In this document: positions 1 through 6,576 of the stretch, piece after piece
Layout: every line of letters begins with the position of its first letter
How positions within the stretch are numbered: the first letter of the stretch is position 1
Source of the DNA: Bradyrhizobium prioriisuperbiae
GTDB lineage: Bacteria; Pseudomonadota; Alphaproteobacteria; Rhizobiales; Xanthobacteraceae
Length of the DNA stretch: 64,000 nucleotides
NCBI RefSeq assembly: GCF_032397745.1
Contig: NZ_CP135921.1
Span: forward strand, 4,142,501 to 4,206,500
Direction: 5' to 3'
The notes under the pieces: model-generated
Database searches by the model: none
Seen by the model: only the letters and a program-made list of their open reading frames with translations
What the model was told of the DNA's origin: nothing
Position numbers and translations under genes: made by a program

Positions 1-502
1 CGTCAATCTCTGGGGCATCATCAACGGCGCGCAGGTGTTCGCGCCGGGCATGATTGCGCGCGGACGTCCCGGCCTGATCATCAACACCGGCTCGAAGCAG
101 GGCATTACCACGCCGCCGGGTGATCCGGCCTATAATGTCTCCAAGGCCGGCGTGAAGGCCTTCACCGAGGCGCTGCAGCACGAGCTGCGCAACACGCCCG
201 GCAACAAGCTAAGCGCGCATCTGCTGATCCCGGGTTTTGTCTATACCGGGCTGACCGCGAAAGGCCGCACCGAAAAGCCGGCCGGTGCCTGGACGCCGGA
301 GCAGACGGTGGATTTCATGCTGCAGCGGCTGGAGGCCGGGGATTTCTACATTCTCTGCCCGGACAACGATGTGCCGCGCGCGCTGGATGAAAAGCGCATG
401 CTCTGGGCCGCCGGCGACATCATCGAGAATCGCCCGCCGCTGTCGCGCTGGCATCCGGACTATGCGGAGGCGTTCGCGGCGTTCTTGAAGGCTGGACGTT
501 GA
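1..502 (+). CDS. SDR family oxidoreductase, 5' truncated
   Basis: The C-terminal part of a short-chain dehydrogenase/reductase; the window starts inside the gene, with the reading frame at base 2. The visible protein begins VNLWGIINGAQVF, the region just after the Rossmann nucleotide-binding half. It carries the active-site serine segment (NTGSK) and the catalytic YNVSK motif (YxxxK), followed by the usual PGFVYTG substrate-loop region. It ends with a hydrophobic C-terminal helix and TGA at 500-502. SDRs reduce or oxidise alcohols and carbonyls with NAD(P)H in the cytoplasm. The substrate cannot be told, and the cofactor-binding N-terminus is outside the window. Confidence 0.85.
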   Translation, partial: VNLWGIINGAQVFAPGMIARGRPGLIINTGSKQGITTPPGDPAYNVSKAGVKAFTEALQHELRNTPGNKLSAHLLIPGFVYTGLTAKGRTEKPAGAWTPEQTVDFMLQRLEAGDFYILCPDNDVPRALDEKRMLWAAGDIIENRPPLSRWHPDYAEAFAAFLKAGR

Positions 503-549
503 TAAAGGTCCGGGGCGTCATTCAATGACGACCCGGACACCCAAAGGAC

Positions 550-1179
550 TCATGCCGCGGCTGGCGTACGAAGTGTCTCCAGCCACTGCCGCGCCAGCGT
601 GAGATCGGCCTGCGACAGTTCATGCCCGACCGGCACGACGCGCCGCTCAACATCGGCACCCGCAGTCGTCAGCATCGCGGCCAACTGCGCGCCATTGGCC
701 GCCGGCACGATCGGATCACGCTGACCTGATAGCACCAGCACCGAGGTGCCGGAGAGATCGGTGGCCGGTGTATCCGTTAGCGGCACCATGGCGCGGAGCA
801 GGATGCCGCCGGCCAGCGTTCGTGGCCGCAGCAGCATTATGGCGGCTGCGATATTGGCACCATTGGAATAGCCCAGCGCCATTGGCGCGGCGATGCCGTA
901 GGTCTTGCGTGCGGCGTCGACGAAGTCGGCGAGCTCGTGCGCACGGCGCGCCACATCCTCTTGGTCGAACACGCCTTCCGCAAGCCGGCGGAAGAAGCGC
1001 GGCATGCCGTGCTCCAGCACCTGGCCGCGCACCGAGAGCAGCGCAGCGCCCGGTGCGATCATGTGGCCCAGTGGCAGCAGATCGTTCTCGTCGCCGCCGG
1101 TGCCGTGCAGCAGCAACAGCGGAGCTGCTTCGAGCCGGGTGGCCGGCTCGAAGCGATGGGTGAAGGTGAGGTTGGTCAT
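550..1179 (-). CDS. alpha/beta hydrolase, MhqD/YpfH-like carboxylesterase
   Basis: A 209-residue cytoplasmic serine hydrolase of the phospholipase/carboxylesterase type. Visible are the oxyanion-loop HGTGGDE motif near residue 25, the nucleophile elbow GYSNGA near residue 103, the acid in SGQRDPIV and the base in VGHEL. The complete Ser-Asp-His triad and normal family length indicate an active enzyme. The start codon overlaps the stop of the upstream dioxygenase gene (TAATG), so the two are probably translationally coupled. The pair resembles the mhqO-mhqD arrangement of Bacillus, where such hydrolases help detoxify quinones. That role here is inferred from context; the substrate is unknown. 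Confidence 0.8.
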   Translation of the reverse strand: MTNLTFTHRFEPATRLEAAPLLLLHGTGGDENDLLPLGHMIAPGAALLSVRGQVLEHGMPRFFRRLAEGVFDQEDVARRAHELADFVDAARKTYGIAAPMALGYSNGANIAAAIMLLRPRTLAGGILLRAMVPLTDTPATDLSGTSVLVLSGQRDPIVPAANGAQLAAMLTTAGADVERRVVPVGHELSQADLTLARQWLETLRTPAAA

Positions 1180-2114
1180 TACGCAGCCTTCTCAAGATTT
1201 GGCAGCACGTTCTCGATGTCCTTGCGGTGCGGCTCGAGAAATGCCGGCAGTTTCAGATCCTGGCCCAGCGTGGCCAGCGGTTCGTCGACCGCGAAGCCGG
1301 GGATGTCGGTGGCGATCTCGAACAAGATGCCGCCGGGTTCGCGGAAATAGATCGAGCGGAAGTAGTTGCGATCCTTCTGCTCGGTCGGGTGCTGGCCGTG
1401 ATGCTGCACGAGCTTGCGCGCCATCTCGGCCTGGTCCGCATCGTCAGCCGCGCGGAACGCGATGTGGTGCACCGAGCCGCGCCCCTGCCGGCCCGGCAGG
1501 AAGCCCTTGGCTTCGTAGATGTCGACAAGGCCACCCACGCCGCCCTCCGGCGCCGCAAAGCGAACGATCGATCCCTCACGTCCGGTTTCCTTGAAGCCGA
1601 AGACGTCGATCAGGATCGCGCCGGTTTTCGCAGCGCTCTCCAGCAACAGCGTCACGCCGTGGAAGCCGCGGATGGCGTGCTCAACGGGTACGTCACCATT
1701 GCTCCAGCCTGCCTCGGCCTCCGCATCGGGCACGCCGACCAACGCGAGGCTCATGCCGTCCGGATCGGTGAACGTCAGCACGGTTTCGCCGAAACGTTTT
1801 TCCAGCGCCTCGTGGGCCACGCCCTTCTCGATAAAGCGGTGCGTCCAGTAGCCGATGGCGCGCGCCGGCACCCGGAACGACGTCTGCTGGGTCTGGCCGA
1901 CACCGCCGCGGCCGGCCGCCGCGTGCTCCCACGGGAAGAAGGTGAGGATGGTGCCGGGCCGCCCGGCTTCGTCGCCGTAATAGAAGTGATAGGTGCCGGG
2001 ATCGTCGAAATTGACGGTTTTCTTGACAAACCGCAGCCCCAGCGTTCGGGTATAAAAGTCGAAATTCCGCAACGCGTTACCGGAAATCGCGGTGACATGA
2101 TGGATGCCTGACAT
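1179..2114 (-). CDS. ring-cleaving dioxygenase, MhqO/PcpA-like (VOC superfamily)
   Basis: A 311-residue vicinal-oxygen-chelate protein with two glyoxalase-fold halves, like the hydroquinone-cleaving PcpA/MhqO group. The metal triad is recognisable: His in GIHHVT at the N-terminus, His in SVHHIAFR in the second half, and Glu in LFEIATDIPG. These enzymes use Fe(II) to open hydroquinone or catechol rings. The ATG at 2114 is chosen because MSGIHHVT matches the family N-terminus and AGGAG lies about 7 nt upstream; an upstream in-frame start would add a tail without family character. It is coupled to the downstream hydrolase and divergent from a LysR gene. Confidence 0.85.
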   Translation of the reverse strand: MSGIHHVTAISGNALRNFDFYTRTLGLRFVKKTVNFDDPGTYHFYYGDEAGRPGTILTFFPWEHAAAGRGGVGQTQQTSFRVPARAIGYWTHRFIEKGVAHEALEKRFGETVLTFTDPDGMSLALVGVPDAEAEAGWSNGDVPVEHAIRGFHGVTLLLESAAKTGAILIDVFGFKETGREGSIVRFAAPEGGVGGLVDIYEAKGFLPGRQGRGSVHHIAFRAADDADQAEMARKLVQHHGQHPTEQKDRNYFRSIYFREPGGILFEIATDIPGFAVDEPLATLGQDLKLPAFLEPHRKDIENVLPNLEKAA

Positions 2115-2211
2115 GAGCTTTCTCCTGGTTGATCGAGCGTTCGCGCTCGTCTCTGGCCCGAAATATCGGTCTGGCGCCCACTGAAGACAATCTGGCAAGA
2201 TGTGGCTTCAC

Positions 2212-2230
2212 TGTCTATAAATTGGAGACA
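2212..2230. promoter_or_regulatory. candidate LysR operator upstream of the mhq-like pair
   Basis: TGTCT-N9-AGACA is a perfect 5-bp-arm inverted repeat in the 128-bp gap between the divergent dioxygenase and LysR genes, ending 12 bp before the LysR start. It has the T-N11-A character of LysR-type boxes. Binding by the neighbouring regulator is an inference. Confidence 0.4.
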
Positions 2231-2242
2231 ATTGAGGATCCC

Positions 2243-3127
2243 ATGGACAAGCTCGAAGGCCTGCGCGCCTTTGTCAAAGTGGTCGAGCTCGGCAGCTTCT
2301 CGGAAGCCGGCCGCACCCTGCGGCTGTCGCGCTCCGTGGTGAGCAAGTACATCGGCGAACTGGAGCACCAGCTCGGCGTGCAACTGCTTAACCGCACCAC
2401 GCGTCATGTCAGTGCCACCGAAAACGGCCAGGCCTATTTCGAGCGGGTGATCGGCGTGCTGTCCGATCTCGATGCCGCCGATCAGGCGGTGACGGACCTG
2501 CAGGCGACGCCGCGCGGATTGCTGCGGGTCAATGCGCCGATGTCATTCGGAACGCTGCAGCTCGGGCCGGCGATCGCCGACTTCATGGCGCTGTATCCGG
2601 AGTTACGCATCCAGTTGACGCTGAGCGACGAGCAGGTCGATCCGGTGCAGGACGGTCTCGATGTGACCTTGCGGATCGCCGAACTCGAGGCATCCAGCCT
2701 GATCGCGCGCAAGATCATGCCGATCGATCGCGTCATCTGCGCCTCGCCTGATTATCTGCAGAGCCACGGCGTGCCGAAACATCCGGCGGAGCTGCGCGAT
2801 CACACCTGTTTGACCTACGGCTATCTGTCGACCGGCAATCAATGGAAGCTGAGCGGCCGCGATGGCGACCACTGGATCCAGCCGTCGTGGACATTGTGCG
2901 TCAACAACGCGGAGGTGCTGCGCGACGCCGCCATCAAGGGCCGGGGCATCGCGCTGCTGCCGACCTTTATCGCCGGCGAAGCGCTGGGGCAGGAAAGGCT
3001 GCGCACGTTGCTGACGAATTATCACGCGCCGCCCTTGACGCTGTACGCGATCTATCCGCCGACCCGTCACCTGGCGCTCAAGGTGCGGCTGTTCATCGAC
3101 TTTCTGGTCGAGCGGTTTTCGGCTTGA
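2243..3127 (+). CDS. LysR family transcriptional regulator
   Basis: A 294-residue LysR-type regulator. The N-terminal winged helix-turn-helix (MDKLEGLRAFVKVVELGSF and SRSVVSKYIGELE, residues 1-60) is followed by a linker helix and a two-lobed inducer-binding domain (about 90-290). The chosen ATG has GAGG upstream and begins at the canonical family start; the longer in-frame extension would run through the candidate operator. It is divergent from the MhqO/MhqD-like genes, so it probably controls them in response to quinones or aromatic electrophiles. It resembles the CrgA-like branch. The inducer is not known. Confidence 0.88.
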   Translation: MDKLEGLRAFVKVVELGSFSEAGRTLRLSRSVVSKYIGELEHQLGVQLLNRTTRHVSATENGQAYFERVIGVLSDLDAADQAVTDLQATPRGLLRVNAPMSFGTLQLGPAIADFMALYPELRIQLTLSDEQVDPVQDGLDVTLRIAELEASSLIARKIMPIDRVICASPDYLQSHGVPKHPAELRDHTCLTYGYLSTGNQWKLSGRDGDHWIQPSWTLCVNNAEVLRDAAIKGRGIALLPTFIAGEALGQERLRTLLTNYHAPPLTLYAIYPPTRHLALKVRLFIDFLVERFSA

Positions 3128-3158
3128 CCGGCCCCGGTCCGATCGAGGCGGCCGTGCA

Positions 3159-3743
3159 CTATGGGCCGGGGCGTCGTCGTCGGAAGATCATCAGGCGATC
3201 GTCGCGATTGTACCATTGCGGAATATCGACCGCCCTGACCGGTTCGAACGACGACGCGAGCTGCATGAAGAAGCCAGGGTTCGCGCTGCCGCCCATCCAT
3301 TCGCCGACATAGATGAGATAGTCGCCGTGATGAGCGGCGAGGGCGTTGCAAGCCATGTCGCTGGCCCACGGCGGCCAGCACAGAAACAGCGTATGATCGG
3401 GGTGGGACAGCACCGCCCGCTCATCGCCCTGTTCGACCTCATCCCATGTGAAGGACGGCACGATGGTATCGTAAGCGGCAACCGTCAGACCCGCCTGACG
3501 CATCATCCAGGTCCAGTAGCCGCTGCCGGCGCCGATCTCGACGATGCTGCTCGTATACTCCCGGATCGCCTGAATGGCGTCCTCGGTCGGGACCGCCCAG
3601 GCGAAGTGTCCGGCGATCGCCGCTTTCAACATCAGCCACTCCGGCGATGTGAGCTCCGCAGTGCTGATCGGCAGCTGGGGATCGCGCCGGAAGGTCTGCG
3701 GCAGGGCGCGATAGAACTCCAGATACGGATTGCGCAGCGCCAT
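3159..3743 (-). CDS. small class I SAM-dependent methyltransferase next to a borosin enzyme
   Basis: A 194-residue protein with a recognisable SAM motif I, VEIGAGSGYWTW (GAGSG at residues 71-75), and an acidic residue at D92 where motif II is expected. A CWPPW segment (122-126) sits where amino-methyltransferases carry a (D/N/S)PP(Y/F/W) motif. This points to methyl transfer onto nitrogen, but the substrate is unknown. It starts 18 bp after the stop of the OphMA-like gene and is the third gene of the precursor, N-methyltransferase, methyltransferase set. I infer a tailoring role on the same peptide, for example side-chain or terminal methylation. Chance co-orientation cannot be excluded. No strong Shine-Dalgarno is seen. 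Confidence 0.7.
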   Translation of the reverse strand: MALRNPYLEFYRALPQTFRRDPQLPISTAELTSPEWLMLKAAIAGHFAWAVPTEDAIQAIREYTSSIVEIGAGSGYWTWMMRQAGLTVAAYDTIVPSFTWDEVEQGDERAVLSHPDHTLFLCWPPWASDMACNALAAHHGDYLIYVGEWMGGSANPGFFMQLASSFEPVRAVDIPQWYNRDDRLMIFRRRRPGP

Positions 3744-3761
3744 GCGTGAGCCGCAACTGCC

Positions 3762-4676
3762 TCAGCCGATGGCTGCGCCGGATGTGGCCTTTGTCGCCGC
3801 GATCATTGCGTTCATGCGATAGTAGGTCGTCATGTCGCTGCGGGTGGCATAGGCCGGCGGAATGTAGAGCGTATACCCCGCCGACAGCGGGCCCTGGCCG
3901 AGCTCCGCCACCGTGATCGGGCGAATGGTCGGCTCGCAGCCGTGGAAGATCGCCGCTTCGTACAGGTACATCGGATGCGTGGCCGGATAGATCGCCAGCA
4001 GCCGTTCGATCAGCAGCGGCATCGCCGAGAGGTCGTAGCCGCTGGCCTTGAACGTCGCGTCGCCGACCACGCCGATCTGCCAGAGCACGACGGAGCTCGA
4101 TGGATCGATCACGCGCCCGTTGAGCAAAAAGTCCGTCGCCTCGTAGGACTGGCAGCCGCTGATGCCGGGATCGACGCCGAGATCGGCGAACAGACAATCT
4201 TCCGAGGATATCCCCGGCAGCATGCGGGCACTGTAACCTTCGGCCCGGGCGCGGCGGATCGACTCGTGCGAGGGATACACAAAAACGCCGGGGTGTCCGT
4301 AGCACGCCATGCAGGTCACCATTCCGGCGCGAACACATTCGAGGGTGCGCTCGATCATCTGATTGTAGGTTTCGAGGCGCTCCTTGCCTTCGGCGTACAT
4401 GACCGTCAGCGACTCGGCCCCGGCGGGATTGAGGTCCTTCAGCATCGCCTCCGCAACCGGATCGCCGACGACGTACAGAACCTTGTCGGCCTGCTTGATC
4501 CAGGCCACCGCTTCCATGGTCAGATGACCTACGGTGCGAATGCCGGTCCCGACCACCACAAGTGAACCCTTGTGGTGTCCGTTGCCGCGAGCGCCGTTGG
4601 TCGTCGTGTTCTCCGGCGCAGTGGTGGGATGATCGTCGCCCGGTCGGTCGGTGTGCTCGCCGTTTCCATAGGTCAT
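3762..4676 (-). CDS. borosin-type peptide backbone alpha-N-methyltransferase (OphMA/SonM-like, tetrapyrrole-methylase fold)
   Basis: 304 residues. After a low-complexity N-terminus (1-36), the sequence follows the methyltransferase part of the fungal borosin enzyme OphMA. It has GSLVVVGTGI (37-46, SAM loop), YGHPGVFV (126-133), MLPGISSEDCLFADLGVDP (152-170) and a closing YIPPA. Residues Y94, R100 and Y104 align with OphMA Y66, R72 and Y76, the residues implicated in amide deprotonation. Unlike OphMA, the protein ends without a core peptide, as in split systems such as SonM/SonA. The preceding gene encodes a separate precursor-like protein. Expected role: SAM-dependent, iterative N-methylation of peptide-bond nitrogens. 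The comparison is from memory of the family, not from an alignment run. Confidence 0.88.
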   Translation of the reverse strand: MTYGNGEHTDRPGDDHPTTAPENTTTNGARGNGHHKGSLVVVGTGIRTVGHLTMEAVAWIKQADKVLYVVGDPVAEAMLKDLNPAGAESLTVMYAEGKERLETYNQMIERTLECVRAGMVTCMACYGHPGVFVYPSHESIRRARAEGYSARMLPGISSEDCLFADLGVDPGISGCQSYEATDFLLNGRVIDPSSSVVLWQIGVVGDATFKASGYDLSAMPLLIERLLAIYPATHPMYLYEAAIFHGCEPTIRPITVAELGQGPLSAGYTLYIPPAYATRSDMTTYYRMNAMIAATKATSGAAIG

Positions 4677-4703
4677 GTGCGCAATCCCTGTTTCTGTTCG
4701 GGC

Positions 4704-4737
4704 GCCGCGCCGTCTCCCCGAAGAGTGATGGCGCGGC
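4704..4737 (-). promoter_or_regulatory. hairpin between precursor and methyltransferase genes
   Basis: GCCGCGCC (4704-4711) pairs perfectly with GGCGCGGC (4730-4737) around an 18-nt loop. It lies in the 98-bp gap between the precursor stop and the N-methyltransferase start. No T-run follows, so it is more likely a partial attenuator or mRNA-stability stem that keeps precursor transcript in excess than a full terminator. Function is inferred. Confidence 0.4.
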
Positions 4738-4774
4738 GGTCATGTCTTGATGGTGTGATCCTCGTTGCGGGCGG

Positions 4775-5977
4775 CTAGCTGTGGAACACCGGATAGATCT
4801 GTGGATACACAATCTGCGGGTGGAACTGCGGATGCACGATCTGGGGATGAATTTGCGGGTGGATCTGCGGGTGCACGATCTGCGGATGAATTTGTGGATG
4901 GATCTGCGGGTGCACGATCTGCGGATGAATTTGTGGATGGATCTGCGGATGCACGATCTGGGGATGGATTTGCGGATGGATCTGCGGGTGCACGATCTGC
5001 GGATGAATTTGTGGATGGATCTGCGGGTGCACGATCTGGGGATGAATTTGCGGATGGATCTGCGGGTGCACGATCTGGGGATGAATTTGCGGATGGATCT
5101 GCGGATGCACGATCTGGGGATGAATTTGCGGATGGATCTGCGGATGTACGATCTGAGGATGGATCTGCAGCGGAATCTGAGGCGGGACGAGCGGGTGCGG
5201 CAGACCCTCCGGCACGGCAAACTGCGGGAAAATTTGCGGGAACACGGGTGGATGCACCACGAGCTGTGGATGGACCTGCGGGAAGATCTGCGGATGGACC
5301 ACGAGTTGCGGGTGGACCTGCGGGAAGATCTGCGGGTGCACGACGAGCTGCGGGTGGACCTGCGGGAAGATCTGCGGGTGCACGACAAGCTGCGGGTGGA
5401 CCTGCGGAAAGATTTGCGGGTGCACGACGAGCTGAGGGTGGACCTGCGGAAAGATTTGCGGGTGCACGACGAGCTGCGGATGAACCTGCGGGAAGATCTG
5501 AGGAAACTGTTGAATCGGGAAATTCGGGAACGTGGCAGTACTCCCTTGGGATCGAAGGGCTGGGAATGCCGCGCCGGTGCGAACGACGGGCTGCTCTGCG
5601 GCTTCCGACGCGCTGGGGCCGGCTTGTTGTGTCATATCGACAACCAGGATCGTCGGGACCGGAGACACGGGAGATGACGGATCGGTCAATGAGAACTTCT
5701 GACCGAGCAGGCGTGCATGGATTGTCGATGCTTGCCCGCTTTTCAGAATCACCTGGTCGACCGGATCGATGCCCGCGGCCGTCATCGCGCCGTCAGGGTC
5801 TTTGATGAAGGCGCCGAGCTTCGCCGGGTCGGTGGCCAGCGCAATCAGGAAGTTGCGAAATTCATCGGATGCGGACGAGCCGGATCCGGCGGCTGGCTGG
5901 GAATCTGTTTGTTGCGAGGCGGAGTGTGATGAAGCACCGGCCATGCCGGTCTCATCGGATTCGTCGTTGTTACCCAC
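4775..5977 (-). CDS. putative split-borosin precursor with HPQ-rich tandem-repeat core
   Basis: A 400-residue protein. Residues 1-37 are Ser/Gly/Asp-rich. Residues about 38-92 (DEFRNFLIALATDPAKL onward) form a short helical domain resembling the LigA-like/borosin-binding leader of split borosin precursors. A linker follows, then two tandem arrays: six 14-residue units (IFPQVHPQLVVHPQ) and eight 13-residue units (IVHPQIHPQIHPQ), ending in QIVYPQIYPVFHS. About 38 HPQ triplets are present, with no cysteine and no signal peptide. GTG at 5977 is chosen because GGAGG lies 5 nt upstream; an in-frame TTG at 5989 overlaps that site. It is immediately upstream of the OphMA-like gene. Product identity is inferred; a structural His-rich repeat protein is the alternative. 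Confidence 0.75.
   Translation of the reverse strand: MGNNDESDETGMAGASSHSASQQTDSQPAAGSGSSASDEFRNFLIALATDPAKLGAFIKDPDGAMTAAGIDPVDQVILKSGQASTIHARLLGQKFSLTDPSSPVSPVPTILVVDMTQQAGPSASEAAEQPVVRTGAAFPALRSQGSTATFPNFPIQQFPQIFPQVHPQLVVHPQIFPQVHPQLVVHPQIFPQVHPQLVVHPQIFPQVHPQLVVHPQIFPQVHPQLVVHPQIFPQVHPQLVVHPPVFPQIFPQFAVPEGLPHPLVPPQIPLQIHPQIVHPQIHPQIHPQIVHPQIHPQIHPQIVHPQIHPQIHPQIVHPQIHPQIHPQIVHPQIHPQIHPQIVHPQIHPQIHPQIVHPQIHPQIHPQIVHPQIHPQIHPQIVHPQFHPQIVYPQIYPVFHS
4841..5152 (-). repeat. 39-bp tandem array (8 units) encoding IVHPQIHPQIHPQ
   Basis: Eight contiguous 39-bp units in frame within the precursor gene, with a degenerate ninth at the 3' side. Units are nearly identical at DNA level, which predicts copy-number change by slippage or recombination. 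There are no spacers, so this is not a CRISPR array. Confidence 0.9.
5246..5497 (-). repeat. 42-bp tandem array (6 units) encoding IFPQVHPQLVVHPQ
   Basis: Six contiguous 42-bp units in frame within the precursor gene; the last unit ends HPP instead of HPQ. This array is distinct from the 39-bp array downstream and separated from it by about 31 codons of non-repeated Pro-rich sequence (VFPQIFPQFAVPEGLPHPLV). Confidence 0.9.
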
Positions 5978-5982
5978 GGTAA

Positions 5983-5995
5983 CCTCCAATGGAGG
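5983..5995 (-). promoter_or_regulatory. Shine-Dalgarno-sequestering stem at the precursor start
   Basis: CCTCC-AAT-GGAGG is a perfect 5-bp stem with a 3-nt loop. On the minus strand its 3' arm (5987 to 5983) is the GGAGG ribosome-binding site, 5 nt before the GTG start of the precursor. Folding would hide the site, so translation could be conditional. The loop is short and the effect is inferred. Confidence 0.35.
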
Positions 5996-6289
5996 ATAAG
6001 GGTTGCTTCATGTCTGTGGTGTTGAAGTGGTCTTCGCGATCGAACGTGTCTTCGGCGTCGATGTGTTTTTGCGAAGTGTTCTCGCCGAGGCGATTCTCAA
6101 AAAAAGTGCGTCAATAAAATCAGTGGAAGAAAAGCGCAGGTCTCGAAAATTGTTGGTCTCGAAATTTTTCTTGAAATCAGAATGCACGCTTGTCGAATGA
6201 GACGCGAGTTAATACCCGCGATTGATGTCATTCAAGATGAAATCATCAGTTGCATCTCGGGAAAATTTTTTGCTGGTATCATCACAAAT

Positions 6290-6305
6290 GTGATCTGGAT
6301 CACAG
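6290..6305. promoter_or_regulatory. perfect CRP-type palindrome TGTGA-N6-TCACA
   Basis: TGTGATCTGGATCACA has 7-bp perfect arms and matches the CRP half-site consensus exactly. It overlaps a second palindrome, ATCACA-AA-TGTGAT (6282-6295). It lies about 310 bp upstream of the precursor start and 270 bp upstream of the GH15 start, so the regulated gene is unclear. A Crp/Fnr-family regulator is the expected binder. Confidence 0.5.
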
Positions 6306-6576
6306 ATTTGTTTTTTGATGGATTTCGAAAAATTAGTTTGAACTGTGTCGATGCCATGTGGTCGATGTCATGTCGTTAGGAGAATTGCATCTGTTGTCTT
6401 CATCCGTTCCGATCGTCTCCGTTATGAATTCACCTGATTCAATCGTGTTTATCATGGTGCCGATCAGATCCTGTTTGACGAGCGTCGGCGGTGGTCGCGG
6501 TGGAACTTTTGGCCAGGCATCGCGTTTCCCTTTCACGTCAAGCGGTCGCAATCGCGATATTTCCGTGTGAGGATAT

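Larger units (their letters stand above)
5978..6576. other. 600-bp AT-rich intergenic region between the borosin-like operon and the GH15 gene
   Basis: This gap is clearly richer in A/T than its surroundings. It holds a perfect CRP-type palindrome (6290-6305) and a direct repeat GGTCTCGAAA (6139-6148 and 6155-6164, 16 bp apart). Beside the precursor start is a CCTCC-AAT-GGAGG stem (5983-5995) that would pair the precursor's Shine-Dalgarno. Short open frames are present on both strands, including an 85-codon minus-strand frame at 6333-6590. None has a recognisable product or a good ribosome-binding site, so I do not call them. Promoters for both divergent genes must lie here. Confidence 0.6.

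Noticed and set aside
3131..3172. GCCCCGG/CCGGGGC hairpin between LysR and the small methyltransferase
   Set aside because: One arm lies inside the methyltransferase coding end, the loop is long and there is no T-run, so I do not call it a terminator.
4841..5497. Regular direct repeats that could be taken for a CRISPR array
   Set aside because: The repeats are contiguous without spacers, have 39- and 42-bp periods that are multiples of three, and stay in frame within one protein.
4765..5805. Long open frames on the plus strand (up to 346 codons) and another minus-strand frame of about 649 codons over the repeat region
   Set aside because: They arise because the repeat units contain no stop in any frame. 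Their products are low-complexity Arg/Ser/Ala/Asp repeats without domains; the chosen frame alone has a folded leader domain, a good ribosome-binding site and fits its neighbour.
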